Source of the DNA: Albidovulum inexpectatum
Lineage (GTDB): Bacteria > Pseudomonadota > Alphaproteobacteria > Rhodobacterales > Rhodobacteraceae
Assembly (NCBI RefSeq): GCF_002927635.1
Contig: NZ_PRDS01000001.1
Span: 597,679-661,678, forward strand
DNA length: 64,000 nucleotides
Direction: 5' to 3'
In this document: positions 53,692 to 62,428 of the stretch, one piece after another
Numbering within the stretch: the first letter of the stretch is position 1
Layout of the letters: each line of letters starts with the position of its first letter
Made by a program: the position numbers and the translations under genes
The notes under the pieces: generated by a model
Databases searched by the model: none
Seen by the model: only the letters and a program-made list of their open reading frames with translations
What the model was told of the DNA's origin: nothing

Positions 53692-54536
53692 CGCTCAGGA
53701 TCATCACCGCCGAGGAGCGGCTGCGCGAGGCGCAAGGCAAGACTACCGTGGCGCTGTTTGGCCCGAGCGGCGTCGGCAAGACCACGCTCTTGACGACGCT
53801 TCCCGCCGAGGAGACCGTCTGCCTCGATCTCGAGGCCGGGCTCAAGTCGGTGCAGGACTGGCGCGGCGACAGCCTGCCGATCCGCCGCTATTCCGACGCC
53901 GTCGATATTGCCTGCCTGATCGGTGGCCCCAATCCGGCTGCGCAGCCTGACGAGCACTTCTCGGAGGCGCATCATGCGCATCTGCGGAACCACCATCCCG
54001 AACTCGCCGCGCGGCTCGATACCAAGCGCATCGTGTTCGTCGACAGCATTACCGACCTGACGCGGCAGGCGATGGCCTGGGCCCGGACCCGCCCAGAGGC
54101 GATCTCCGAGCGCACCGGCAAACCGGACACCCGCGGCGCCTACGGGCTCCTCGCCCGCGAGGTGATAGGGCTTCTGAAGCACCTTCAGCATGCGCCCGGC
54201 CGAACCGTGATCTTCGTCGGCATTCTGGAGCGGATCACCGACGAGATGAACCGGACAATCTGGCAGCCGCAGATGGAAGGCGGCAAGGCCGCGCGCGAAC
54301 TGCCCGGCATCGTCGACCAGGTGATGACCCTCGGCCTCTTCACCCCCGAGACCGGCCCCGATGGCGCTACCGCCTGGCGGCACGACCCCGAGAAAGGCGA
54401 GACGCGCCGCCTCGTCTGCCGCTCCGGCAATCCCTGGGGCCTGCCCGCGAAGGATCGCTCGGGGCGACTCGACCTGACCGAGCCCGCCGATCTCGGCGCG
54501 CTCCTCTCCAAGATCAACGACACAGCGAAAGGATGA
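53688..54536 (+). CDS. Phage-type P-loop ATPase (RecA/Sak4-like)
   Basis: 282 residues. Walker A GPSGVGKT at 25-32, followed by CLDLEAGLKSVQDW and Walker B-like RIVFVDSITDLT; FVGILER looks like a sensor strand. This fits the AAA_24/Sak4 group of phage recombination ATPases. The ssDNA-binding-like gene immediately downstream supports a role in annealing or strand exchange. Confidence 0.8.
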   Translation: MTLRIITAEERLREAQGKTTVALFGPSGVGKTTLLTTLPAEETVCLDLEAGLKSVQDWRGDSLPIRRYSDAVDIACLIGGPNPAAQPDEHFSEAHHAHLRNHHPELAARLDTKRIVFVDSITDLTRQAMAWARTRPEAISERTGKPDTRGAYGLLAREVIGLLKHLQHAPGRTVIFVGILERITDEMNRTIWQPQMEGGKAARELPGIVDQVMTLGLFTPETGPDGATAWRHDPEKGETRRLVCRSGNPWGLPAKDRSGRLDLTEPADLGALLSKINDTAKG

Positions 54537-55270
54537 ACGAGATGACCTTCGACATGAACGACGTGGCGCCGCAGCAGTCCGGCGACCTGATCCCCGACGG
54601 CACCTTTGCCAAGGTGACCATGTCTATCCGCAAGGGCGGCCGGGACGGGATGAGCGAGGTGGACCGTGGGCTGCTGAAGCCTTCCAACCAACCGGGCAGC
54701 GACGTGCTGATGCTCGATGCCGAGTTCACCGTGGTCGAGGGGCCGTATGCTCGGCGCAAGTTCTGGCAGAACTTCACCGTGCAGGGCGGCAAGCTTGACG
54801 AACAGGGCCAGTCGATCGGCTGGAAGATTTCCAAGTCGACATTTCGTGCCATGATCGACAGCGCGCTTGGGCTGAACCCCGAGGACATGAGCGAGGAGGC
54901 GAAGGCCAAGCGCGTGCTGCGCGGGCTCGCCGATCTCGACGGGATCACCTTCGTCGCGAAGATCCAGATCGAGCCGAACCGCAATCCCGCCTACAAGGAC
55001 GCCAACAAGCTTGACCATGTCGTGCTGCCCACCGCGCCCGAGTGGCAGAAGGTGATGGCCGGCGAACCGGTTCCCGCGCAGCCCTCGAACAGGACCCGGC
55101 CGGCCGCCGCGTCCGCGCAGCCCGCAACTCCCGCCTGGGGGCAGTCGCAGCCCGCCGCGGCGCCGGCCGCGCCCGCGTGGTCCTCGCCGTCCGCCCAGCC
55201 CGCCGCCCAACCTGCCGCCGAGTCCGCCGCGCCGAAGACAGCCGGCGGCCCGGCCTGGCTCAACCCGTGA
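54533..55270 (+). CDS. Single-strand-binding-like early protein
   Basis: 245 residues. The N-terminal ~165 residues form a compact domain (GTFAKVTMSIRKGG; LMLDAEFTVVEGPYARRKFWQNFTV), and the rest is an Ala/Pro/Gln/Ser-rich disordered tail (PAAASAQPATPAWG...) ending GGPAWLNP. This architecture, next to a RecA/Sak4-like ATPase, suggests a phage ssDNA-binding protein. The tail lacks the acidic tip of bacterial SSB. Confidence 0.7.
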   Translation: MNEMTFDMNDVAPQQSGDLIPDGTFAKVTMSIRKGGRDGMSEVDRGLLKPSNQPGSDVLMLDAEFTVVEGPYARRKFWQNFTVQGGKLDEQGQSIGWKISKSTFRAMIDSALGLNPEDMSEEAKAKRVLRGLADLDGITFVAKIQIEPNRNPAYKDANKLDHVVLPTAPEWQKVMAGEPVPAQPSNRTRPAAASAQPATPAWGQSQPAAAPAAPAWSSPSAQPAAQPAAESAAPKTAGGPAWLNP

Positions 55271-55500
55271 GTCCGGACGAATGGCAGGCGCATGTCACCA
55301 CGGAGGCGGCCCTTGCAATGGGGCGCTGGCTCGAGGCGCGGGGGCGGCTCGACCGCCCCATCGCGAGCCTCACCCGGCGCGATCTGGAATGCATGGCGTC
55401 GAACGCCATCAGTCGCTTCATCGTGCTGGCCTCCGAGCGCCGAACCGCCGCGCCGGACGAGGAGGAGCGGAACGCGCTCGACCTGCTTCTGATGGGGTGA
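55267..55500 (+). CDS. Hypothetical protein, 77 residues
   Basis: GTG start at 55267 overlaps the previous stop (GTGA). Helical, with LTRRDLECMASNAISRFIVLASER. Ends GTGA-coupled to the next gene. Not recognised. Confidence 0.65.
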   Translation: MSPDEWQAHVTTEAALAMGRWLEARGRLDRPIASLTRRDLECMASNAISRFIVLASERRTAAPDEEERNALDLLLMG

Positions 55501-55865
55501 CCCGCGCCGAACTCGGCAGCCGCGTGCCCTGCGCGCTCTGCGGCCGGGAGGCCCGGGGCTTTGGCTACTGCCACGGCCTGCGCCGGGACCGCCATCCGTA
55601 CCACCGCTTCTGTTCCATGGCCTGCCTTACGGCGGGCTCGGCCAATGCAAGAAGGAACCACGGAATGATCGACAAGACCGACATGGAAACCCGCGCGATC
55701 CGCGATGCGCGCCGGGAACTGGCCGAGGCGCTGACGGAGATGGGGCTGATGGAGCCCTTCTTCGACCGATCCGCCGAGGACATCGACCGCCTGATCGAGG
55801 CCTGCGTCGACGGATTCCAGGCGTCGATGCAGCGCCAGTCCGACGCCGGCGACGTGCCGTTCTGA
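55497..55865 (+). CDS. DUF6511-like zinc-binding protein
   Basis: 122 residues from a GTG start at 55497 (GTGA overlap). The N-terminal cluster CALCGREARGFGYCH and FCSMACLTAG supply at least four metal-ligand cysteines. The C-terminal half is helical with many acids (SAEDIDRLIEACVDGF). The likely assignment is DUF6511; function unknown. Confidence 0.65.
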   Translation: MTRAELGSRVPCALCGREARGFGYCHGLRRDRHPYHRFCSMACLTAGSANARRNHGMIDKTDMETRAIRDARRELAEALTEMGLMEPFFDRSAEDIDRLIEACVDGFQASMQRQSDAGDVPF

Positions 55866-55875
55866 GGGGGTGCTG

Positions 55876-56649
55876 ATGCTGGTCGACCTCAATCACCGCT
55901 CGGGCTTCGTCTACGGCCGCGCCGCGGACTCCCTGCCGCCGCTCGGGGCCCGGATCAACACGCTGCTCGACGACGCCCTCCTAGCCGACCGCGATGGGCA
56001 ACGGCCCCGCGACTATCTCGGGGCCAGCCGGATCGGCGAGCCCTGCGCGCGTCGCCTCGTCTACGAGGTAACCCACACACCGCCCGACCGCGGCAAGGAA
56101 CTCGAGGGGCGGAGCCTGCGCATCTTCGCCGCAGGCCATGTCTTCGAGGATCTCTCAATCCGCTGGCTGCGGCTGGCCGGGTTCGACCTGCGGACGCAGA
56201 CGCGCGAGGGTGGCCAGTTCGGCTTCGAGACCGCCGGAGGAAAGATCCGGGGTCATGTCGATGGCATCATCGTCGACGGCCCGGAGGTGGGCCTCGCCTG
56301 GCCGGTGCTCTGGGAGCACAAGGCATTGAAGGCGTCGTCCTGGTCGGACACGGTCAAGAAGGGCGTCCGGCTCTCCAAGCCCGTCTATTTCGGGCAGATG
56401 CAGATCTACATGGCCTATATGGACCTCGGGTCGGCGCTCTTCACCGCGCTGAACAAGGACAGCTGCGAATTCTACCACGAGCACGTCCCCTTCGATCCGG
56501 CGACCGCGCAGGAGCTTTCCGACAAGGCGGTGGCCGTGCTGCGCGCTGCGGAAACGGGAGATCTGTTGCCGCGGATCGCGACAAGCCCCGACTTCTATCT
56601 CTGCCGGTTCTGCCCGTTCTCGGCACGCTGCTGGGAGGCCCAGTCATGA
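55876..56649 (+). CDS. PD-(D/E)XK nuclease with Cas4-like cysteine cluster
   Basis: 257 residues. ATG at 55876 follows GAGGGGG; a GTG at 55870 is weaker. Nuclease core: GHVDG (His127/Asp129) and EHK (148-150), then QMQIYM with Gln175. Cys57 in GEPCARR plus Cys243, Cys246 and Cys252 in LCRFCPFSARC form the spaced quartet that binds a 4Fe-4S cluster in Cas4 and AddB. This suggests an exonuclease that works with the helicase encoded next. Metal content is inferred. Confidence 0.82.
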   Translation: MLVDLNHRSGFVYGRAADSLPPLGARINTLLDDALLADRDGQRPRDYLGASRIGEPCARRLVYEVTHTPPDRGKELEGRSLRIFAAGHVFEDLSIRWLRLAGFDLRTQTREGGQFGFETAGGKIRGHVDGIIVDGPEVGLAWPVLWEHKALKASSWSDTVKKGVRLSKPVYFGQMQIYMAYMDLGSALFTALNKDSCEFYHEHVPFDPATAQELSDKAVAVLRAAETGDLLPRIATSPDFYLCRFCPFSARCWEAQS

Positions 56650-57929
56650 CCATAAGGCTTTCCGAAATGCAAAGCCGCGCCATCGCGGCCATCCGCGAAT
56701 GGTACGAGACCCGTCGCCACGAGCAGCAGGTGTTTCGGGTGTTCGGCTATGCCGGCACCGGCAAGACCACGACCACCGCGCAGGCGATCGAGGCGCTGGG
56801 GCTGGAGCCGATGACACCCGGCGCATCGGGCGGCGTGCTCTTCGGCGCCTTCACCGGCAAGGCCGCGCTCGTGATGACGCGCAAGGGCACGCCGGCACAG
56901 ACCATCCACAGCCTGATCTACCGCGTCTCCGAGGCGACGCCCGAGGAGATCGAGCGGGTCCATGCGGATCTTGCAGATCTGATCTCGAAGCTCCCTGGGA
57001 TGGGTCCGGCCGAACGCGACTTTGCAGCAACGCGGATCGCCCAACTCGAGATGCGGCTCGAGGACATCCACCAGCCCAAGTTCCTGATCAACGAGCAATC
57101 GATCCTGCGCGACGCCGACCTCCTCGTGCTCGATGAGGTGTCGATGGTGGGCGAGGATCTGGGGCGCGACCTTCTCGCCTTCGGCAAGCCGATCCTGGTG
57201 CTGGGCGATCCGGGCCAATTGCCCCCCGTGAAGGGCACGGGATTCTTCACCGAGGCGGCGCCCGACGTGATGCTGACCGAGGTGCACCGGCAGGCCCGGG
57301 ACAGCGCGATCCTGCGGCTCGCGACGCTGGCGCGGGAGGGCGCGCCGATCCCGATGGGCGCGCATGACGACCACGTCTGGAAGATGCCACGCCAAGACGT
57401 CGGCCCGGAGCAGATGCTGCGCGGCGGCCAGGTGATCTGCGGCACCAACGCGACGCGGCGCTGGCTGAACACCGCCATGAAGTGCGCGGCCGGGTTCGAG
57501 GCCGACTACCCGACCGGCAGCGGCGAGAAGATCATCTGCCTCAAGAACCGTCACGATCTCGGACTGATCAACGGCATGTTCCTGACGTTGAGCGACGTGC
57601 GCCAGGACCCCGACGACGCCTTCGCCTTCAGCGCCGTGGTCGAGACAGAAGACGGCGAGACCATCGCCGGGCGGCAGAGCTTCTGGCGCGGCGAGTATGC
57701 GGACCACATCGCCTATGACCCCGAGCGCGGGCGGCGCGAATGGCAGATAAGGCGCGGCCTGATCGAGACCAGCTGGGGCTACGCCATCACCTGCCACAAG
57801 GCGCAGGGCAGCCAGTTCCCCACGGTCGTCGTCGTGGATGACGGGTTCGGCCACACGGCCGCCGATCGCAACCGGTGGCTCTACACCGCCATCACCCGCG
57901 CGGAATGGGGGCTCGTGATCCTGTCATGA
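56646..57929 (+). CDS. Dda/RecD2-like SF1 helicase
   Basis: 427 residues. Walker A GYAGTGKT (34-41), motif Ia FTGKAALVM, Walker B LLVLDEVSMV (159-168), motif III GDPGQLPP, and the C-terminal UvrD-like motif TCHKAQGSQFPTVVV...LYTAITRA. ATG overlaps the nuclease stop (ATGA). The helicase-nuclease pair resembles a compact phage end-processing unit. Confidence 0.88.
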   Translation: MTIRLSEMQSRAIAAIREWYETRRHEQQVFRVFGYAGTGKTTTTAQAIEALGLEPMTPGASGGVLFGAFTGKAALVMTRKGTPAQTIHSLIYRVSEATPEEIERVHADLADLISKLPGMGPAERDFAATRIAQLEMRLEDIHQPKFLINEQSILRDADLLVLDEVSMVGEDLGRDLLAFGKPILVLGDPGQLPPVKGTGFFTEAAPDVMLTEVHRQARDSAILRLATLAREGAPIPMGAHDDHVWKMPRQDVGPEQMLRGGQVICGTNATRRWLNTAMKCAAGFEADYPTGSGEKIICLKNRHDLGLINGMFLTLSDVRQDPDDAFAFSAVVETEDGETIAGRQSFWRGEYADHIAYDPERGRREWQIRRGLIETSWGYAITCHKAQGSQFPTVVVVDDGFGHTAADRNRWLYTAITRAEWGLVILS

Positions 57930-58678
57930 CCACCAGCATCAACAACACGATCGCGCCTGGCGCACGCATCCACCGCTGGACCGTGGTCGCGGCGGCCGAA
58001 CCGCTCGCAACCCGGTCAGGGCGGACCCGCCCGAGGTGGGCGTGTCGCTGCGCTTGCGGAACGGAGAGGACGGTTCTGCAGCAGAGTCTTCAACGCGCGC
58101 TTCGCTCGGATACCGGTGGAAGCCGCTCCTGCGGGTGCCTGGCGATCGCGCGCGCGACGCGTCACGGCCATGCCGCCGAGTCCCGGCCGACCGGCGAATA
58201 CATGGCGTGGCTGGCGGCGAAGAAGCGCTGCGGCAATCCGCGGAACGCCTCCTATGGCGCTTATGGCGGCCGTGGCATCCGGATGTGCCGCCGATGGGCC
58301 GAGAGCTTCGAAGCCTTCCTCGAGGATCTCGGGCCCAAACCGCACCCGGAATGGAGCCTCGAACGGATCTCTTCCGACGGCGGTTACGAGCCGGGAAACT
58401 GCCGCTGGGCGCCGCCGATCGTGCAGTCCCGCAACAGACGCAGCACACGCTGGTTCGTCTTCGAGGGACAGGTCTGCACCATCGGCGAAGTGGCTCGCTT
58501 CCTCGGGATCACCCGAGACCAGGCCCGCGCGCTCGAGCGGGAAGGACGGCTGTCGCTCCGCCCTGCCGAAGCCGGACCGTTGAGCGCGCACGATCTAGCG
58601 GCGGAGATCACGCTCGATCTCAACGCGGTCGCGCCGGCCGCCGACAGCGCATCGCGGGAGGGTGGATGCCATGCTTGA
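57926..58678 (+). CDS. YGGRGI-type phage protein, endonuclease-like
   Basis: 250 residues. A zinc-ribbon-like N-terminus (WACRCACGTERTV... SRSCGCLA) precedes the block YGAYGGRGIRMCRRWAESFEAFLEDLG ... SLERISSDGGYEPGNCRWA...QSRNRR. This block recurs in phage proteins resembling HNH/homing endonucleases with DNA-binding N-termini. The catalytic His pair is not obvious, so activity is uncertain. ATG overlaps the helicase stop (ATGA). Confidence 0.65.
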   Translation: MTTSINNTIAPGARIHRWTVVAAAEPLATRSGRTRPRWACRCACGTERTVLQQSLQRALRSDTGGSRSCGCLAIARATRHGHAAESRPTGEYMAWLAAKKRCGNPRNASYGAYGGRGIRMCRRWAESFEAFLEDLGPKPHPEWSLERISSDGGYEPGNCRWAPPIVQSRNRRSTRWFVFEGQVCTIGEVARFLGITRDQARALEREGRLSLRPAEAGPLSAHDLAAEITLDLNAVAPAADSASREGGCHA

Positions 58679-61601
58679 CCTCAACGACACTCTCCCGCCC
58701 GAACCCGAGGCGCCGCGCTTTGATCTCGACCTGATCGTCGAGCGTCTGCGCGAGACGGCCGCGCATTGGGTGCCCGACCTCTTTCCGCGCGGCCGCCGCT
58801 CCGGCGACGAATGGCGGCTCGCCAATATCCGGGGCGACGCACCCCGGAACACCGGCTCCTGCGTCATCACCCTGCGCGGGCCCCATGCCGGCGACTGGAT
58901 CGACTTCGACGGTAATGAGGGAGGCGGGCCGATCAGCGCCATCGAGGCGGCGACCGGGCTTGAAGGCCGTGCGCTGATCGCGCGGGCCGCAGAAGTCGCG
59001 GGCGTCTCCCCGGGCGCGCCAGTGCGGCAGACGCCAGCGACGCCGCCGCCACCCAAGCGGGACGCCAGCCTCGAGATTGTCCACATCCTGTCCTCAGCCG
59101 AACCGCTCGCCGGCACCCCGGCCGCGGGCTATCTCGCGGGCCGCGGTCTGGCCGTCCCGGCCGAGGCCGATCTGCTGTTTCACCCCGATCTGGCGCATTA
59201 CGAAACGAAGACCGGCTACCCGGCACTCATCGGCCAGGTCCGGGACCGGAACGGCGACGTCATCGGGCTGCACCGGACATGGCTCGCGGCAGACCCTGAC
59301 GGCGGTATCCGCAAGGCGCCGCTCGACAAGGCGAAGAAGATGCTCGGCCGCGTTGCCGGCGGGGCCGTGCGGCTCGCACCCATCGGCGACGGCGACAGGC
59401 TGGCGCTGTCGGAAGGAATCGAGACCGGCCTCGCGGCCATGACGGCCTGTCCCGACTTGCCGGTCTGGGCGACGCTCTCGACCTCAGGGCTCGAACAGGT
59501 CGAACTGCCCCCGGCCGCCCAGCGCATCGTGATCCTCGCCGACAACGACGCTTCGGGCGCCGGAATGCGCGCCGCCGATGCTGCCGCGCGCCGGCTGCGC
59601 GCGCAGGGGCGCGACGTCGCCATCGCCCTGCCGCCCGAGGAAGGACAGGACTTCAACGATCTGCTGCTGAGCGACGGTTCCGCCGGAGTGGCGCGCGTGA
59701 TCGCCGCCGCGGAGAGCGTCGTCGAGGCCGAGACAGCGATGCAGATCGGGCAGCACCGGCCACTCAACTACCAAGGCTCGGGCGACAGGCTTCCGACACT
59801 CCGCGCCGACGAGGGCGATCTGGCGCGGGCGAACGAGCAGGTCTGGAGCCTGCTCATGGCCTCGAACCGCTGCCCCTGGCTCTTCCGCCTTGCAGGCCAG
59901 CCCACATGGGTCGTGCCCGACGACGAGGGCCGTCCCGTCGCCACGGCCCTCAATGAGGAGAAGCTGCGCCACATGCTGGCGCGGCTCGCCCGTTGGGTGC
60001 GCGTGAACGCCAAGGGCGAGCAGATCCCGGCGCCACCACCCTTGCCCGTGGTCAAGTCGGTCCTTGCCACGCCCGACCCGGCACTGCCCGTGCTGACCGG
60101 TATCGTGAACACACCGGTCTTCGGTAGAGGCGGCACGCTGATCACCATGCCGGGCTATCATCCCGATGCGCGGCTGCTCTACGTCCCGGCGCCGGGCTTT
60201 GCCGTGCCGGACATCCCCACCAGGCCGGCCCCGTCCGAGATCGCCGCGGCGCGCACGCTCATCTGCGAGGACCTGCTTGGCGACTTCCCCTTCACCGGTG
60301 AGGCTGAACGAGCCCATGCAGTGGCGCTCCTGCTGCTCGGTTTCCTGCGGGGCATGATCGACGGGCCGACCCCGCTGCACCTGATCGAGAAACCCACGCC
60401 CGGGACCGGCGCCACGCTTATGGTCGACGCGATCGCCACGATCCTCACGGGCACTGGCGCCAGCGTCATGACCGAAGGACGTGACGACGAGGAATGGCGC
60501 AAGCGCGTCACCGCCAAGCTGCGTCAGATCCCCGCGATAATCCTGATCGACAACCTGCGCGCCAAGCTTGACAGCTCGGCCGTGGCCGCAGCACTCACCG
60601 CGCCCTTCTGGGAAGACCGCATCCTCGGCGCATCGGAAATGGCGCGGCTGCCGATCCGCTGCCTCTGGATCGCGACCGGCAACAACCCCGAGTTCTCCAA
60701 CGAGATGGCGCGACGCCTGGTGCGCATCCGACTCGATGCCAATGTCGAGCAACCATGGCAGCGCTCGGGCTTCCGTCACCCGGACCTGATGGTGTGGGTG
60801 CGGGCCAACCGCGCACGGCTGGTCGCGGCCTGCCTGACGCTCTGCCAGGCGTGGATCGCCGCCGGCAAACCGCGGGGTACGAGGACCATCGGCTCCTTCG
60901 AGAACTGGGCGCAGATCGTCGGCGGTGTCCTTGAGACCGCCGGCATCCCCGGCTTCCTCGGCAACCTCGACGAGATGATGGCGGCCTCCGACAGCGAGGG
61001 CGCGGGCTGGAGCGCCTTCATCGCCGCCTGGTGGGACAGGTTCGGCACGGCCGAGGTGGGCGTGGCCGACCTGTTCGACGTGGCCCTGTTCTGCGATCCG
61101 GCGCCCCCGATCACCGGCCACACGGACCGTGCACAGAAGACCAGCTTCGGGATCGCCATCAAGAAAATGCGAGACCGCGTGTTCCGGGTGGGCGACCTGA
61201 CGGTCAGGCTGGTTCAGGCGGGCACGTTTCGGCGGGCGGTCAGGTGGCAGCTGAAGGTCGCGGAGCAACCGTCGCGTCCGCAGTCGGGCTCGCGAGGGAC
61301 CGATACGTGTGAACCTCGGGGCGCGAGTGTGAACCTCCAGAACCGAGGCTCACACGATCAAGCCATTGATCTGGCTGGCAAATGTGAACCTTGTGAACCT
61401 TGTGAACCTCTCCCAACCCTTACGCACGCGCGCGCACACACGCGTGCGAAGAGGGATGCCGGAAAAGGTTCACAAGGTTCGCGAGGTTCACAAATCCCCG
61501 TGAATTCAGAGCCTTGGCAGTGTGAACCTCCGTGTGAACCTCCTGCGGCAGGTTCCCGAGGTTCACCCGTCCCGGACTGGCTGCGGGAGATCGATCCATG
61601 A
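58671..61601 (+). CDS. Toprim primase with AAA-like helicase domain and repeat-encoded tail
   Basis: 976 residues from ATG 58671 (GTG 58662 also possible), overlapping the previous gene by 8 bp. The N-terminal part is primase-like, with toprim motifs LSEGIETG (Glu248) and ILADND (291-293). The middle has an AAA/SF3-like module: EKPTPGTGATL, where Walker A Lys is Ala, then AIILIDNL, IATGNNPEFSNEMARRLVRIRLD. The last ~100 residues are low complexity (CEPCEPCEP, GSQGSRGSQ) and come from the nested 9-bp repeats in the DNA. Confidence 0.85.
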   Translation: MLDLNDTLPPEPEAPRFDLDLIVERLRETAAHWVPDLFPRGRRSGDEWRLANIRGDAPRNTGSCVITLRGPHAGDWIDFDGNEGGGPISAIEAATGLEGRALIARAAEVAGVSPGAPVRQTPATPPPPKRDASLEIVHILSSAEPLAGTPAAGYLAGRGLAVPAEADLLFHPDLAHYETKTGYPALIGQVRDRNGDVIGLHRTWLAADPDGGIRKAPLDKAKKMLGRVAGGAVRLAPIGDGDRLALSEGIETGLAAMTACPDLPVWATLSTSGLEQVELPPAAQRIVILADNDASGAGMRAADAAARRLRAQGRDVAIALPPEEGQDFNDLLLSDGSAGVARVIAAAESVVEAETAMQIGQHRPLNYQGSGDRLPTLRADEGDLARANEQVWSLLMASNRCPWLFRLAGQPTWVVPDDEGRPVATALNEEKLRHMLARLARWVRVNAKGEQIPAPPPLPVVKSVLATPDPALPVLTGIVNTPVFGRGGTLITMPGYHPDARLLYVPAPGFAVPDIPTRPAPSEIAAARTLICEDLLGDFPFTGEAERAHAVALLLLGFLRGMIDGPTPLHLIEKPTPGTGATLMVDAIATILTGTGASVMTEGRDDEEWRKRVTAKLRQIPAIILIDNLRAKLDSSAVAAALTAPFWEDRILGASEMARLPIRCLWIATGNNPEFSNEMARRLVRIRLDANVEQPWQRSGFRHPDLMVWVRANRARLVAACLTLCQAWIAAGKPRGTRTIGSFENWAQIVGGVLETAGIPGFLGNLDEMMAASDSEGAGWSAFIAAWWDRFGTAEVGVADLFDVALFCDPAPPITGHTDRAQKTSFGIAIKKMRDRVFRVGDLTVRLVQAGTFRRAVRWQLKVAEQPSRPQSGSRGTDTCEPRGASVNLQNRGSHDQAIDLAGKCEPCEPCEPLPTLTHARAHTRAKRDAGKGSQGSRGSQIPVNSEPWQCEPPCEPPAAGSRGSPVPDWLREIDP
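61308..61567. repeat. Nested direct and inverted array of TGTGAACCT repeats
   Basis: Seven exact TGTGAACCT units start at 61308, 61328, 61383, 61392, 61401, 61521 and 61533. Inverse units start at 61466 and 61484 (exact) and 61346, 61475, 61550 and 61559 (one or two mismatches). The tandem triplet 61383-61409 faces a tandem inverse triplet 61466-61492, enough for a 27-bp near-perfect stem; inside lies a second stem CGCACGCG (61423-61430)/CGCGTGCG (61441-61448). The unit at 61328 is in a different reading frame from the CEP-coding ones, so selection at DNA or RNA level is likely. Confidence 0.9.
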
Positions 61602-61717
61602 ACCGCGTAGACCTCCAACCCACCCAATCCGACGACGGCGGCCGGTACCGCCAAGCATCAACCGCCGTCGCCTTCCACCCGAGCAGCCAACCAGAAAAGG
61701 AGACCACCCATGGCTGA
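61598..61717 (+). CDS. Small protein, 39 residues
   Basis: Starts MNRVDLQPTQSDDGGRYRQA, with its ATG inside the primase stop (ATGA), and ends with a stop overlapping the RuvC-like start by 8 bp (ATGGCTGA). It fills the only sizeable gap in the coupled operon exactly, which is the main reason to call it. The frame also includes the AAGGAG ribosome site of the next gene. Function unknown. Confidence 0.55.
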   Translation: MNRVDLQPTQSDDGGRYRQASTAVAFHPSSQPEKETTHG

Positions 61718-62231
61718 TACGACTCTGCTCGGCACCGAGCCGGGCGCAACCCTGAATCCACCATCCCGCACCATCCTCGCCCTCGATCTCGGCACCACCA
61801 CCGGCTGGGCACTACGCAGCCATGATGGTTTGATCACCACCGGCACGGCCAGCTTTCGCCCCGGCCGCTTCGATGGGGGCGGCATGCGGTATCTGCGTTT
61901 CACCAACTGGCTGAGCGAGATCGACCGGTTGTCCGGGCCGGTGGAGGCGATCTGGTTCGAGGAAGTCCGCCGCCACGCAGGCACCGACGCGAGCCACATC
62001 TACGGCGGGCTGATGGCCACGCTGACCGCATGGGCCGAGCTGCGCGGCGTGCCCTACGACGGCGTCCCGGTCGGCACGATCAAGCGTCATGCCGCGGGCA
62101 AGGGCAACGCCGACAAGGCCGCCATGGTCGCCGCCGTCCGCGCCCGCGGCTTCAGCCCGGCCGACGACAACGAGGCCGACGTCATCGCGATCCTGCTCTG
62201 GGCTATCGAGACGAAGGGAGGTGTCGCATGA
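61710..62231 (+). CDS. RuvC-like Holliday junction resolvase
   Basis: 173 residues, RNase H fold. Asp26 in ALDLGTTTGW, Glu85/Glu86 in WFEEVRRH and the terminal acids in DDNEADVIAILL are placed as in RuvC. Start behind AAGGAG. It probably resolves recombination or replication intermediates of the element. Ends ATGA-coupled to the next gene. Confidence 0.88.
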   Translation: MADTTLLGTEPGATLNPPSRTILALDLGTTTGWALRSHDGLITTGTASFRPGRFDGGGMRYLRFTNWLSEIDRLSGPVEAIWFEEVRRHAGTDASHIYGGLMATLTAWAELRGVPYDGVPVGTIKRHAAGKGNADKAAMVAAVRARGFSPADDNEADVIAILLWAIETKGGVA

Positions 62232-62428
62232 GATGGCATCCTCACGGCTACGGCGGCCGACGCCGGGATCCCGAACAGGTCAAGCGCGAGGGCTGGCGGG
62301 AACAGGGCGTCCTCGCGGTCTCCGCCGATGACGACCGCCTCACCTGGCCCGAGCGTGAACTGGTCCGACAGCTCGGCGAGAAGCTCTACGGCCCGCGCCC
62401 TTCCGACAGGGAGGCGCGCCATGGCTGA
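62228..62428 (+). CDS. Hypothetical protein, 66 residues
   Basis: Starts MRWHPHGYGGRRRDPEQVKREGWREQG behind an ATGA overlap. Highly charged. Overlaps the DUF6362 gene by 8 bp. It resembles small phage proteins found in front of DUF6362 but has no defined domain. Confidence 0.65.
   Translation: MRWHPHGYGGRRRDPEQVKREGWREQGVLAVSADDDRLTWPERELVRQLGEKLYGPRPSDREARHG

Noticed and set aside
61308..61567. CRISPR array
   Set aside because: The unit is 9 bp, occurs in both orientations and has no regular spacers; no cas genes lie nearby, and the Cas4-like nuclease is part of a phage replication operon.
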